A DNA stretch of 64,000 nt from RBG-13-51-18 sp050014095 (GCA_050014095.1 JBEKDZ010000005.1:1-64000); one strand, 5' to 3'. Shown: positions 15,910-25,624, numbered from the stretch's first letter. Notes: generated by a model from the sequence alone, not told the origin. Made by a program: numbers and translations.

Positions 15910-16964
15910 GTCGCTTGCCTGCTCCGCTGGCTGATTAGTTCCGCTACGATGCTGACGGCGATTTCTTCCGGTGTTTCGCCGCCGATATCGATGCCGATGG
16001 GGGAATGTACCTGCTCCAACTGCTCCTTTTTAACGCCCTGCGCCAGCAGCGCTTCGAAAATAGCGGCCCGTTTCTTACGACTGCTAATCATACCGATATA
16101 ACCTGCCTTGGTCTTCAGGGCTTGTTCCAATACCATCCGATCATACTGGTGCCCGCGGGTCACGATAACGATGAAAGAATCGGCATCTATTTCCAGTCCG
16201 TCGAAAGCGTTATCATAATCCGCTATTACACGTATTTTATATGCCTCCGGGAAACGTTCCGCATTGGCGAACTCCAGCCGGTCATCCAATACCACCACGC
16301 GGAAGCCCACCAGCGCCGCCAGGTGAGCCGTGGGCACCGCCACGTGCCCCGCCCCGAAGCAGTACATGGTTTTCAGCTTGCGTATGCGGTCGACCATAAC
16401 GCGGGTATCTTCCAGCGATATAACTGCCGTAGTGGAGATATTATGCAGCTCGGTTTTAAGTTTGGCAATATCGGGCTCTTTTAGTGAAGTGTTGCCGGTG
16501 ATTTTACCATCGGCATGGAGGATGGCGTGACCGGTTACTTCAATAACGTCACCGCTGTCTTTCAGATATGTTAAAACGCAAAAGTCTTTGCCTTGTAAAA
16601 TCGCTTCGTGCCATTGTTTCGAGAATTGCCGATTTTCTTTCGTGGCTGGAAGATAGTCCAACAGTATTTCGGCTTTACCGCCGCAAATCATGCCGGGGGC
16701 GGTGGCATCCTTGCCGGTAAGCTCGTAGGATAGTATTTTAGATTGGCCGGTGGCTAAAACCTTTTTGGCTTCCTGGATAGCGGCGGCTTCTATCAGGCTC
16801 CCGCCGATGGTGCCGTAGCTTTTCCCGTCGGCGCCTACCAGCATTTTCGTGCCGTCGTGCCGCGGGGTCGACCCCTCCAGACTCATGATGGATATGAGGA
16901 TGAGTGGGGAGCCAGATTCAAGCTTCTCATGGATAGTTTTGGCGAGGTATTCATTCTCGTTCAT
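15906..16964 (-). CDS. xdhC: XdhC/CoxI-family molybdenum cofactor sulfurylation chaperone
   Basis: XdhC-type proteins bind Mo cofactor, protect its sulfido ligand and insert it into xanthine-dehydrogenase-family enzymes. The 352-residue protein has the N-terminal XdhC/CoxI domain ('GSTPRHDGTKMLVG', 'GTIGGSLIEAAAI') and a C-terminal Rossmann-like domain ('FGAGHVAVPTAHLAAL', 'VIVTRGHQYD', 'IGMISSRKKRAAI', 'SPIGIDIGGETPEEIAVSI'). It sits between the NTP transferase-HD gene and the Mo hydroxylase on the same strand. A cysteine desulfurase of the kind known to feed sulfur to XdhC is encoded at 20279. Confidence 0.93.
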   Translation of the reverse strand: MNENEYLAKTIHEKLESGSPLILISIMSLEGSTPRHDGTKMLVGADGKSYGTIGGSLIEAAAIQEAKKVLATGQSKILSYELTGKDATAPGMICGGKAEILLDYLPATKENRQFSKQWHEAILQGKDFCVLTYLKDSGDVIEVTGHAILHADGKITGNTSLKEPDIAKLKTELHNISTTAVISLEDTRVMVDRIRKLKTMYCFGAGHVAVPTAHLAALVGFRVVVLDDRLEFANAERFPEAYKIRVIADYDNAFDGLEIDADSFIVIVTRGHQYDRMVLEQALKTKAGYIGMISSRKKRAAIFEALLAQGVKKEQLEQVHSPIGIDIGGETPEEIAVSIVAELISQRSRQAT

Positions 16965-17047
16965 CGTAAGATCTCGAGTTGATGATTTATTCTAAAAACT
17001 GAATCGGCAGACCCTTTTCCCCTGAGCCTGCCGATTCTTGTTCTTAT

Positions 17048-19696
17048 CTATTTTTTAAGCGTGGCTTTGACCTTATCCGGCGTGGCTGGGAGGTGGTAAA
17101 TTCTGGCGCCGCAGGCGTTATAGATAGCGTTGGTCACGGCTGGTGCGGTAGAGACCATAGTCATCTCGCCGATGCCGGTCGAGCCCAGCGTACCCCGGAT
17201 ACGCGGCGTTTCGCGTTTGATAAACTCCACCTCAAAAGATTCGTTGATGGTGGGGAACTTAAAGGTTATCCAGTCCTTGGTCTTGCCGAGGACGAACTCT
17301 TCCCTCAACGCATAGCCGATACCCTGGTCCATACCACCTTCCAGTTGGCCCTCCAGGTTCTGCGGGTGGATGATGGGTCCGGCGTCAACGGCAGTGGTCA
17401 TTTTCAGCACTTTCACCTCGCCGGTTTCGATATTGACCTCTACCTCTGCCATCTGGATGTTATGCACCTGGGAATCGAAGGAGCTGCCCTGGCCGGTCTT
17501 GGGGTCGAGCTGGTCAGCCCCGGCAATCTTTTTCTCACCTTCGTAGCGGGTCGGTTTACCGGCTTTCTTGAGTCCGGCGTATGTCTTGCTGCCGGCTTCT
17601 TTCATGGCTTTCGCCATTTTCTCCAGTCCGTTAACCAGCGCACCGCCGCCCATATAGGTCTGGCGGCTACCGGCGGAAGGACCGGACGCTACGGTCTTAT
17701 CCGTATCGCGGGTATAAAGCTTTATCTTTTCCAGCGGTAGGTCGAGCACTTGCGCCGCCAGCTGGGAAAGCATAGAATCATTGCCCTCACCGGGGTCGGC
17801 GATGGCGGCATAGATAGTGACGGTGTCATCCGGGTTTATCTCCACGGCATTCGACGCCTGGTCGCCAGCTTCGGCGATGCCGAAGGACATACAGGCGATA
17901 CCCACGCCGCGCTTTATCTTACCGCCCTTTTTATTGAACTCGGCGGCAGCTTTCTTGGCCTTTTCATATGCCGGTTTAATATCATCACAGAGTTCCGGGA
18001 AACTGGTCTGTTCGATAAGGGCGCCGGTGGAGCGGGTCTGCCCTGGTTTCAACGCATTCCTCTTGCGGAACTCCAGCGAGTCGATGCCTATTTTCTCGGC
18101 CATCATGTCCATGAGCGACTCCAGGGCGAACATTACCTGGGGTGGTCCTGCCCCCCGAGCAGCGCCGCCGGAGCCGTTATTGGTATAAACTAGCTTAACC
18201 AAAGCGGAGACGTTAGGTATATTATACGAGCCGTTCAACATGTGGAGGGCGCGTCCCGGCATAATGGGGCCGAGCAGGAAGTAAGCGCCTTTGTTCATGA
18301 TGAATTCGTTAAAGTAAGCGGTGATGTTGCCATTTTTATCGGCAGCCAGCTTCGTCTTCATGTCAAAGGGATGACGCTTGGAGGTAATAAGGAACGATTC
18401 CTCTAGGGTGGGGATATAGCGGATAGGCCGTTTGAAGTGCATGGCGGCGGCGGCAGCGATGCCTTCGGACGAAATTGAGGCTTTGATGCCGAACTGCCCT
18501 CCGGAGTAAGGTTCGATATAGCGGACTTTTTGTGCTCCGACGGCTTCTTGAATAATAGCGGCATGGGCGTGAATCATGATGCTCCGCCCAATAACCACCA
18601 GCTCATCGCCGTCAAAATAGCAGAAGCAGGCTTCCGGTTCCAGTGCTGCCTGGTGGTTCATCTGGGTTGAGAAATCGCCCTCGATAACATAAGCTGCTTC
18701 CTTCAATGCCTTGGCGGCATCGCCTTTTATCTGCGGCTGCTGGAAGCAGAGGTTAGGCGAGTGCGGGTGAATCTGGACGGCACCGGGCGCCAGGGCTTCT
18801 TGCGGCGTCTTCATCACCGGTAGTTTCTCGTAAGTAACTATAACGGCGGCGGCAGCGGCTCGCGCCTGCGCTCTCGTTTCGGCAGCGACGATAGCCACCG
18901 GGTCGCCGTATGCCCTGACCTTATCCTCGCAGAGTAGTGGCTGGTCGGGAGCGATAACACGGATGCGGTTGGTGCCTTTAATATCATCTGCCGTCATCAC
19001 GCCAACAACGCCCGGCATCTTCTTGGCAGCGGAGGCATCGATGGACTTGATAATAGCGTGGAACTCGGTACTATGCACCGCGGCGATTTCCAACATGCCG
19101 TCCATCTTATAATCTCCGCCGAACTTAGCCAATCCGCAGGCCTTGAGCATGGCGGAAGGTCGCGGGTGTGATTCTCCAATCATTTTCTTTTTATTGAGAG
19201 AAGCACGGACCTTCGCCGGCGTGGTCTCATTGCGCAGGAATTTACCAGCCAGCTTGACGGCGTCAATTATTTTTACGTATCCGGTACAGCGGCATAAATT
19301 TCTGGCTAAAGCTTTTTTAATCGCTGCAATGTCCGGATTCGGGTTCTGGTCGAGTAAGGCTTTGGTGGCCATTATCATGCCCGGCGTGCAATAACCGCAC
19401 TGGATGGCACCGGAGAGCACATAGGCTTCCTGGATGAGATGCGGATTTTCCGGCGTGCCCAGCCCTTCCACGGAAATGACATCCGCCCCCTCGAGGTCGA
19501 CCACCTTTTTCAGGCAGGAGCGGGTAGCTTTGCCATCGACGATTACCGTGCAGGCACCGCACTGACCTTTGCGGTCGCAGGACTGCTTGGTACCGGTGAG
19601 ATTGAGCTGCTCACGCAGCAGGTCGAGCAGTACCAGATCCGGGCTGACTTCAACTTTGCGTTTGGCTCCGTTCACCGTTAAGGTTACGTTTTGCAT
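17048..19696 (-). CDS. Molybdenum hydroxylase, aldehyde oxidoreductase (Mop) type
   Basis: An 882-residue single-chain enzyme of the xanthine oxidase family. The plant-type 2Fe-2S domain has Cys40, Cys46, Cys49 and Cys61. The second cluster has Cys100, Cys103, Cys135 and Cys137. The Mo-binding domains follow directly; there is no FAD domain. This order and length match Desulfovibrio aldehyde oxidoreductase (Mop). The catalytic base is Glu844 in 'GIGEMTM'. It should hydroxylate an aldehyde or a heterocycle, with electrons leaving through the Fe-S clusters; the substrate is unknown. The NTP transferase-HD and xdhC genes lie downstream and the NifU-like/NifS-like pair upstream, all on the same strand. 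Confidence 0.93.
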   Translation of the reverse strand: MQNVTLTVNGAKRKVEVSPDLVLLDLLREQLNLTGTKQSCDRKGQCGACTVIVDGKATRSCLKKVVDLEGADVISVEGLGTPENPHLIQEAYVLSGAIQCGYCTPGMIMATKALLDQNPNPDIAAIKKALARNLCRCTGYVKIIDAVKLAGKFLRNETTPAKVRASLNKKKMIGESHPRPSAMLKACGLAKFGGDYKMDGMLEIAAVHSTEFHAIIKSIDASAAKKMPGVVGVMTADDIKGTNRIRVIAPDQPLLCEDKVRAYGDPVAIVAAETRAQARAAAAAVIVTYEKLPVMKTPQEALAPGAVQIHPHSPNLCFQQPQIKGDAAKALKEAAYVIEGDFSTQMNHQAALEPEACFCYFDGDELVVIGRSIMIHAHAAIIQEAVGAQKVRYIEPYSGGQFGIKASISSEGIAAAAAMHFKRPIRYIPTLEESFLITSKRHPFDMKTKLAADKNGNITAYFNEFIMNKGAYFLLGPIMPGRALHMLNGSYNIPNVSALVKLVYTNNGSGGAARGAGPPQVMFALESLMDMMAEKIGIDSLEFRKRNALKPGQTRSTGALIEQTSFPELCDDIKPAYEKAKKAAAEFNKKGGKIKRGVGIACMSFGIAEAGDQASNAVEINPDDTVTIYAAIADPGEGNDSMLSQLAAQVLDLPLEKIKLYTRDTDKTVASGPSAGSRQTYMGGGALVNGLEKMAKAMKEAGSKTYAGLKKAGKPTRYEGEKKIAGADQLDPKTGQGSSFDSQVHNIQMAEVEVNIETGEVKVLKMTTAVDAGPIIHPQNLEGQLEGGMDQGIGYALREEFVLGKTKDWITFKFPTINESFEVEFIKRETPRIRGTLGSTGIGEMTMVSTAPAVTNAIYNACGARIYHLPATPDKVKATLKK

Positions 19697-19806
19697 CTGA
19701 TTGCTTCCCTTTCATGTTTCTTTTTCTTTGACTTATTTAGATACCTGATGGCAAGTAAGGGAGAAATAGTAGTTTTTTGTACTACATTAAACCATACATT
19801 GTAAAT

Positions 19807-19835
19807 AAAGTATCATTATTATATTAATTTGTCAA
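19807..19835 (-). promoter_or_regulatory. Possible promoter of the Mo-hydroxylase operon
   Basis: Read on the minus strand: TTGACA (19830-19835), 17-base spacer, TACTTT (19807-19812), about 110 bases before the start at 19696. The -35 is perfect, the -10 is weak, and the A+T-rich gap contains other TATAAT-like strings, so the exact promoter is uncertain. Confidence 0.35.
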
Positions 19836-19849
19836 TAACGAAAATACCA

Positions 19850-20257
19850 TTATGACTTTTTAATGCCCGCTTGATAGCGAGTGATGCCCCGATGCAACAG
19901 CTCGATGATGCCCCTGGATTTTTTTAGGAACTCTTCACCGGTGCTTCCCAGTGCCTGGGAAAAGGACTCTTCGGTCAGAGCCTCTGCCTCTTTGATGGTT
20001 TTGCCTTTAGTTAAAGAGCATAAAATCTCGACGACGACATTAGCGGTGGGGTCGCAGGTACACAGATACTTGATGTCATCGATAATGCCGTGGCGGACGT
20101 TGATATAGATGTTGATGTAAGCATGGCTGACATGCGAGCAAATCCTTATTTTTTCACCGACGGTATCCAGGAATATCGAGGGATTTTCCAGTTCGCCGGC
20201 GTGTTCGAACCCCATTTTGCATAAACGGCGGTAATATTTAACAACCAATTCATCCAT
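19850..20257 (-). CDS. NifU/IscU-like scaffold-fold protein
   Basis: A 135-residue protein resembling the N-terminal domain of NifU/IscU: 'YINIYINVRHGIIDDIKYLC', then 'LTKGKTIKEAEALT'. IscU holds a nascent Fe-S cluster with three cysteines. Here Cys40, Cys66, Cys68 and Cys80 are present, but the third conserved cysteine of the C-terminal helix is absent ('RGIIELLHRG'). The ligand set is therefore unlike a standard scaffold. It lies 21 bases after the NifS-like gene on the same strand, so the two are probably cotranscribed. It may relay sulfur for Mo-cofactor sulfuration rather than build Fe-S clusters; this is inference from the neighbours. Confidence 0.7.
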   Translation of the reverse strand: MDELVVKYYRRLCKMGFEHAGELENPSIFLDTVGEKIRICSHVSHAYINIYINVRHGIIDDIKYLCTCDPTANVVVEILCSLTKGKTIKEAEALTEESFSQALGSTGEEFLKKSRGIIELLHRGITRYQAGIKKS

Positions 20258-20278
20258 TTAAATAATGTCTTTTCGTAG

Positions 20279-21631
20279 TTATAGATAGCTGCGTTCTTCA
20301 AAGATAGCGTGCAGCGTATCCAGGAAAATATTACATTCCTCTATAGTGTTATAGAAATAGAGTGATACACGGTAAGTCATTCTATGTTCCGAGGGCAAGC
20401 GAGGGCGCATCCAACCCTGCCCGAACTTATAGTTTAGATAAGAGTGGACGCAAAAAACACCGTCGCGTATCATGATATTATTCCGCTCGCTAAGCTCCTC
20501 GGCGATACCTACGGCATTAGGGCGCCTGACCTCGAAGGTCAATATCCCTCCCCGTTTATTGGCATCAGCCGGACCAAGGACGCTGAACCAGCTTGTGTCG
20601 CCATACTTTTTTAGGAGCTGCTCTGTTAGATACTGGTTCAGGTAGTTCATCTGGCTGTTTATTTTCTCCATACCGATTTCTTGCAGGTATTGCACCGCCG
20701 TGCCCGCCGCTATTTGCCCGGGATAGTTCTGAATGCCCACCTCGAAACGCTCCGGCGGCTCTAGTAAAGAATAGTTATTATAAGTAGTATCACCCACCGT
20801 ACCGCCGCCCAGCATACAGGGCTTGATGGCTTCGGCAGGGTCATCCTCCTCGTGAAGAGCCCGCCCTAAAAGCTCCTGCTTGCCGTAAAGAACCCCCACT
20901 CCCCTCGGCCCGCACATTTTGTGTATGGAAAAAGCCAAGAAATCGACATCCAGCTTTTGGACGTCTATTTTATGGTGCGACGCTGTCTGTGCCGCGTCAA
21001 GAAGTACCTTTGCTCCGTGAGCATGAGCCAGCTTAATAATGGCATCGGCGGGTATCGTATAGCCGGTTAAATTTGATGTATAAGCCATGCTTACCAGAGT
21101 AACTCGGTTTTTTTTCAGCGCTTCTTCCAATATACCGAGGTTAATCGTCTCGTCTTCATTCGCGGGGATATGCTCGACCTTGATGAGCCCCTTTTTTTGT
21201 AAGCGTAGCCAGGGAAGGAGGTTAGAGTTATGCTCTTTATCGGTCAGCAGGACGGTATCCCCGGGCTGAAATTTAAAACCGAGCGCCACGATGTTGATAG
21301 CGTGGCTCGTGTTCTGCGTAAAGATAATCTCTTTCTCCGACTTTGCGTTGATGAACTCCTTGATTATTTCCCGAGAACCTTTGATGCCTTTCTCGTGGTT
21401 GCCTTCAATACGGTTATTAACTTCCTCGGCGAACCAGTGACGACTTCTTGCTCCTCCACAACCGGGAAATCCGGTATAATAATCGTTTATAGCTTGAATG
21501 ACTGACTGCGGTACCAGAGTGGTACAGGCGCTATCGAGGTAGATAGGTGGTTTACCGTTACGCCTATTTTGCAGCGCTGGAAAATCTTTTCTGATGGCTG
21601 CTACCCATTTATCGCTTTCTGTCATCGCCAT
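20279..21631 (-). CDS. Class V aminotransferase, cysteine desulfurase family (SufS/NifS-like)
   Basis: A 450-residue PLP enzyme. Visible are the PLP lysine in 'FSIHKMCGPRGVG', the cofactor contacts 'LLDAAQTASHHKID', and a cysteine in 'DGVFCVHSYL' at the place of the active-site loop cysteine of SufS/CsdA ('HHCAQP' type). It would remove sulfur from cysteine to form a persulfide. Beside a NifU-like protein, XdhC and a Mo hydroxylase, a sulfur donor for the sulfido ligand of the Mo cofactor is the most likely job. It is longer than typical SufS (about 405) and divergent, so a related lyase remains possible. Confidence 0.82.
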   Translation of the reverse strand: MAMTESDKWVAAIRKDFPALQNRRNGKPPIYLDSACTTLVPQSVIQAINDYYTGFPGCGGARSRHWFAEEVNNRIEGNHEKGIKGSREIIKEFINAKSEKEIIFTQNTSHAINIVALGFKFQPGDTVLLTDKEHNSNLLPWLRLQKKGLIKVEHIPANEDETINLGILEEALKKNRVTLVSMAYTSNLTGYTIPADAIIKLAHAHGAKVLLDAAQTASHHKIDVQKLDVDFLAFSIHKMCGPRGVGVLYGKQELLGRALHEEDDPAEAIKPCMLGGGTVGDTTYNNYSLLEPPERFEVGIQNYPGQIAAGTAVQYLQEIGMEKINSQMNYLNQYLTEQLLKKYGDTSWFSVLGPADANKRGGILTFEVRRPNAVGIAEELSERNNIMIRDGVFCVHSYLNYKFGQGWMRPRLPSEHRMTYRVSLYFYNTIEECNIFLDTLHAIFEERSYL

Positions 21632-21740
21632 ATTTCAATAATATATTATATTGATGACACTAATACAAATAGGAACGATAATATGAATTTGATCGCTTGT
21701 GGGTGAATACAAACCTTCAAACGTCACATAGTGCAGCGTT

Positions 21741-22715
21741 CTACTTTTTCCCCGTCTGACTCCAGCTCGTCGTGTTGCCGATGGTGAAGCAGAGCACCGG
21801 CCGCTTGATGCTCTTGAACTCGATGGGGCAGTGAGTCAGTCCCTTCGGTACGTAGATGAGCGAACTCTGCTTAATTTTGTGCTCCTCATCGCCGAGCTTG
21901 ATGGACACTTCATCGTCAATAGCGCGGGGATTAGCTTTATCTGCCCAACCCACCAGCCCTATCATTTCATCGAAGTCGTGAGCGTGTGGCTGCGGCGCCA
22001 TGGTCATATCCCCGCTCCATATCCAGACGAAATCGACGTAAAAAGCTCCCGGTGAAACTGTACTATCCAGTGATACTATCTGCGTGGTCTTGGCTTTAGG
22101 CGGAGGCAGCGGTTTGCTCTTATCCGGCGGCGGCCCGTGACGCTTCGGCTCGGTGATGATATACCTTCCGTACCGCGAGCCCGACGCGTCCTTTGGCGGC
22201 GCCTTGAATTCTGGTATTTTAATGGGGGGCGCGTTCTTATGGTTCATGGACTCTGATTTACGCCCGTACCGGCTGATGGGCGCCAGCGTGAAGAAGAAGA
22301 CCGGTCGGTTCACCTCGCGGAAGGTGAGCGGGCAGTGTTTCATCCCTGCCGGCACGTGCACCAGGCAGCTCTTGGTCAGGAAGTGCATCTCATCGCCGAG
22401 GATTATCTCCATCCTCGCATCCAGCTCGCGGGGGTTTTCCGGGTCGCTGCTGATGAAGCCAATGACCTCATCGAAGGGGTGGACATGCGGCTCTTCCGTC
22501 GTGCCGGAGGTGGTCTTGCCGCCCCATAGCCAGATGCACTCCATGTAAAACATGGCGCCTTTTACCTTGGTATCGTCCATCCAGAGCAGCCGTATCAGCT
22601 CCACGGTCGACTTAATAGGGCTTTTCTTCATCATCTCCTGTATTTGGGCTATTTCTTCCGGAGTGTATTCCCTAGTATCAGTTACGATGTTCTTGGTGTA
22701 GCGTAATGTGGTCAT
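21741..22715 (-). CDS. Duplicated cupin-like protein
   Basis: Two homologous halves in 324 residues. The first (about 40-155) has 'PHVHPFDEVIGF' and 'VPAGMKHCPL'; the second (about 205-320) has 'PHAHDFDEMIGL' and 'VPKGLTHCPI'. The HxHxxxE and later His are the metal ligands expected of a cupin. Each half ends with 'RPV' plus a hydrophobic strand. Joined by a basic, Pro-rich linker (about 155-205). No enzyme family is recognised. A third, partial member of the same family lies at the right edge (63570-64000). A good ribosome site (AAAGGAT) precedes the ATG. Confidence 0.7.
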   Translation of the reverse strand: MTTLRYTKNIVTDTREYTPEEIAQIQEMMKKSPIKSTVELIRLLWMDDTKVKGAMFYMECIWLWGGKTTSGTTEEPHVHPFDEVIGFISSDPENPRELDARMEIILGDEMHFLTKSCLVHVPAGMKHCPLTFREVNRPVFFFTLAPISRYGRKSESMNHKNAPPIKIPEFKAPPKDASGSRYGRYIITEPKRHGPPPDKSKPLPPPKAKTTQIVSLDSTVSPGAFYVDFVWIWSGDMTMAPQPHAHDFDEMIGLVGWADKANPRAIDDEVSIKLGDEEHKIKQSSLIYVPKGLTHCPIEFKSIKRPVLCFTIGNTTSWSQTGKK

Positions 22716-22830
22716 GGTTTATCCTTTCCTATAACGTTTTTACGGCTTTATCATTTGATAGCCCTTTACTACAAGCCGCTACTTGGAATACTATTTATAA
22801 AATAGCCTTTTTGCAGTGCGCTAATTTTTT

Positions 22831-24213
22831 ATGAGAGAACCACCTAGTTCCCCGGCTAAATCGAATTTGGCGCCTCGCGACTTGACCGAGGGGAGCACTA
22901 TTCGCAACCTCTGGGTACTCTCCTGGCCCATGTTGATTAATAATACCCTCAACGCCCTGGGCCCTACTATTGACATGATATGGGTCGGTAAATTAGGTGC
23001 TTCGGCTATCGCCGGCGTCGGTATCTCCGGTCTCGCCGTTATGGTGATAAACTCACTAATTGCAGGACTTTTCACCGGCACTATTGCGTTAGTAGCCTGG
23101 CACATCGGCGCTAAAGATGAACAGGGCGCTAACCGCGCCGCCCAGCAGGCTTTTATTATCGGTCTGGCTTTCTCCATATTCATTGCGCTTATTGGCGTCT
23201 TTTTATCTGTACCGTTTTTAAGGTCGCTCGGTGTCGACCCCGCTGTGGTAGACGAGGGTGCTACCTATTTACGAATTCAGCTTATTGGCATCGTCACGAT
23301 GACTATCCTGCAGGCTGCCCAGAGCATTATACAGGCTTCGGGAGATGCCGTCCAGCCTTTGATGATTAGCGTTGGTTACCGTCTGCTGCAGGTGGTACTT
23401 TGTCCGGCGCTGGTTTTCGGTTGGGGATTCCTCCCCAGACTTGAGGTCAGTGGGGCGTCCTTAAGCAACGTTATTACCCAGGGGTTGGGAGCTGCACTGG
23501 CGCTGTTCATCCTTTTCTCCGGGAGGACGCGCATCACGTTAACCTTAAGGAATTTCCGCTTTGACGGCAAAATGATTTGGCGGACGGTGAAAATAGGCAT
23601 CCCGGCATCATTTTCTTTTATGCAGAGAAGCATCGCCGAGCTAATACTGATGTGGTTTATCACGCCTTTCGGCACTCTGGCAGTAGCCGCGCAGTCCGTG
23701 TCCCAGAGGGTCGACCAGTTTTTACAGAACCTCTCCGGCGGTCTTGGTAATGCGGCGGGCATACTGGCGGCGCAAAATATGGGTGCCGGTCGACCCGATA
23801 GAGCAGCCAGAACCGGCTGGCTAGCCGTGATTCTCGCTACGGCTGTTTCGTTCGTTTGTATTATCGTGATATGGTTTTGGATTAACCCTATTTTGAGTAT
23901 TTTCACGCAGGATTCCGAAGTAATAGATATAGCCGCCAATTTCCTCCGCATCTCGATTGTCAGTTACCTGGTCTGGGGATTGGTGGTCTCTTTGAGCCTG
24001 GTGTTAAATGGGGTGGGTGATACCATGGTGCAGATGCTCACCAATCTGTTAACGATGGTGTTCGTGCAGCTGCTTTTGGCTTATTTCCTGTCCCGGTACA
24101 CCGACCTCGGGGTATACGGGATACGGTGGGCGGTGGTGATTGGTATCGTCATGAGAGCCGCCATTTATACGGTATATTTTAAAATGGGACGCTGGAAAAA
24201 CAGGAGAATTTAA
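22831..24213 (+). CDS. MATE-family multidrug/cation efflux transporter
   Basis: A 460-residue inner-membrane protein with about 12 hydrophobic segments in two homologous halves. 'LSWPMLINNTLNALGPTIDMIWVG' opens the first half, as in NorM/DinF-type exporters, and 'GIPASFSFMQRSIAE' opens the second. MATE proteins extrude cationic compounds using H+ or Na+. No clear Shine-Dalgarno precedes the ATG. The stop overlaps the end of the convergent patB-like gene by four bases. Confidence 0.92.
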   Translation: MREPPSSPAKSNLAPRDLTEGSTIRNLWVLSWPMLINNTLNALGPTIDMIWVGKLGASAIAGVGISGLAVMVINSLIAGLFTGTIALVAWHIGAKDEQGANRAAQQAFIIGLAFSIFIALIGVFLSVPFLRSLGVDPAVVDEGATYLRIQLIGIVTMTILQAAQSIIQASGDAVQPLMISVGYRLLQVVLCPALVFGWGFLPRLEVSGASLSNVITQGLGAALALFILFSGRTRITLTLRNFRFDGKMIWRTVKIGIPASFSFMQRSIAELILMWFITPFGTLAVAAQSVSQRVDQFLQNLSGGLGNAAGILAAQNMGAGRPDRAARTGWLAVILATAVSFVCIIVIWFWINPILSIFTQDSEVIDIAANFLRISIVSYLVWGLVVSLSLVLNGVGDTMVQMLTNLLTMVFVQLLLAYFLSRYTDLGVYGIRWAVVIGIVMRAAIYTVYFKMGRWKNRRI

Positions 24214-25400
24214 ATCCCGGCAACCGCTTTTTCGATGCGCTGCAGGGCTTCTTTAAGTATCGAGCGCGGGCAGGCGATGTTCATCCTCTCGAACCCCGAG
24301 CCCCCGGCGCCGAACATAAAGCCGTCATCCAGCCCTACTTTAGCCTTCTCTTTCATGAAGTTGCTTAGAGTTTTATCGTCCATACCCAGCGCGCTGCAGT
24401 CCAGCCAGAGCAGGTAAGTCCCCTGCGGCTTGACGACGTTGATTTTAGGGATTCTTTCTTTGAAATACTTAATGGTAAAATCCAGGTTTCCCTGCAGGTA
24501 GTCGAGGATCTGCTCCAGCCATTCGTCGCCGTAGCGATAGGCGGCTTCTAACGCAGTAAACCCGAAGAGGTTGATGCCATGCCCTACGCCTGCCTCGCGG
24601 AATCCGTCGCGCAGCTTTTTATTTGGGATAATAATGGAAGAAGCGCTCAACCCCGCCAGGTTGAAGGTCTTGCTCGGCGCCATACACACGATGCTGTTCT
24701 GCTCGAACTCTTTGGATATAGAGGCGAAGGGTGTATGTTTATTGCCCTTGAATAGCAGTTCGCAGTGAATCTCGTCGGAGATGACGACCGCCCCGTGCCC
24801 GATGATGATTTTACCTAATTTAACTAAGTCCTCCCGTCCCCACACCCGCCCGATGGGGTTATGGGGATTGCACAGGACGATAGCCCTGATGCGGCTGCTT
24901 CCAAAGTGCATGCCGCCTGGCGGCGAGAACTTACTTTCCAGGTCGGCGAAGTCCATCTCGTATTGTCCGTTATGGAGTTTAAGCTGGTTGGTGACAATCT
25001 GGCAGCCGTTCGACTTAACCGAGGAAAAAAACGGATAGTAGACCGGCTCCTGCAGTATTATCTCGTCGCCGGGGTGGGTCAGGCTTTTGATAGCGGCGTT
25101 TATAGCGGGGATAACACCCGACGTAAAGACCACCCATTCCGGCTTGATTTTCCAGTTGAATTTTCGCTTCATGCGGTCAACGACTGCCTTAATAGTGTTT
25201 GACCCCGCCTGGGTATAGCCGTAGAATGGATGCTCGGCGCGCTTTTTCAGCGCCTCGACGATGGGCTGGGCGGTGGGAAAATCCATATCCGCTACCCACA
25301 TGGGAATTACATCCTCACTCCCGAAGATGGCTTTAACGGCGTCCCATTTGGCGCAGTTCGTGTTCCGCCTGGAATGTACCTGATCGAAATTGTACTTCAT
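24210..25400 (-). CDS. patB: PatB/MalY-type C-S beta-lyase (PLP aminotransferase fold)
   Basis: A 396-residue class I/II aminotransferase-fold protein with the MalY/PatB start 'WDAVKAIFG...IPMWVADMDFP' and the PLP lysine in 'APSKTFNLAGL'. Other family marks are 'VFTSGVIPAINAAI', 'NPHNPIGRVW' and 'ISDEIHCELLF'. These enzymes usually cleave cystathionine or cysteine to a thiol, ammonia and pyruvate. Length is standard. The start has only a weak ribosome site. No regulator is adjacent. Confidence 0.9.
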   Translation of the reverse strand: MKYNFDQVHSRRNTNCAKWDAVKAIFGSEDVIPMWVADMDFPTAQPIVEALKKRAEHPFYGYTQAGSNTIKAVVDRMKRKFNWKIKPEWVVFTSGVIPAINAAIKSLTHPGDEIILQEPVYYPFFSSVKSNGCQIVTNQLKLHNGQYEMDFADLESKFSPPGGMHFGSSRIRAIVLCNPHNPIGRVWGREDLVKLGKIIIGHGAVVISDEIHCELLFKGNKHTPFASISKEFEQNSIVCMAPSKTFNLAGLSASSIIIPNKKLRDGFREAGVGHGINLFGFTALEAAYRYGDEWLEQILDYLQGNLDFTIKYFKERIPKINVVKPQGTYLLWLDCSALGMDDKTLSNFMKEKAKVGLDDGFMFGAGGSGFERMNIACPRSILKEALQRIEKAVAGI

Positions 25401-25473
25401 ATTCTATCCTCTAATATATTCTCAATGTATTCTATTACCTTAATGCCCATTTGTTCAACGATAGGTATTATTT

Positions 25474-25601
25474 GCATTTGGTTTTAATTTTATACCTCAC
25501 CCCTGACCCCTCTCTGAACTCACTTCCCCCTCTCAAACATATAAAAAATCGAGCAGGGTAAATAATCCAATTTGAGAGGGGGACTAAGGGGGTGAGTATT
25601 T
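25474..25601. repeat. MITE-like palindromic intergenic repeat, copy 1
   Basis: CCTCACCCC near the left end matches GGGGGTGAG at the right end in inverted orientation, and CCCCTCTCAAAC pairs with TTTGAGAGGGG inside, around the shared centre CATATAAAAAATCG. A second copy with the same arms and centre is at 60646-60790. This copy has about 14 extra bases in the left arm. No gene is encoded. It takes up most of the gap between patB-like and DinB-like genes. Confidence 0.85.
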
Positions 25602-25624
25602 TTTTAAGCAAACGCTGCCCCAAA

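Noticed and set aside
17093..18193. Long open frames on the + strand opposite the Mo-hydroxylase (215 and 147 residues)
   Set aside because: They lie fully inside a well-conserved gene on the other strand, have no ribosome site and show no known motif; they are frame shadows of a G+C-rich gene.
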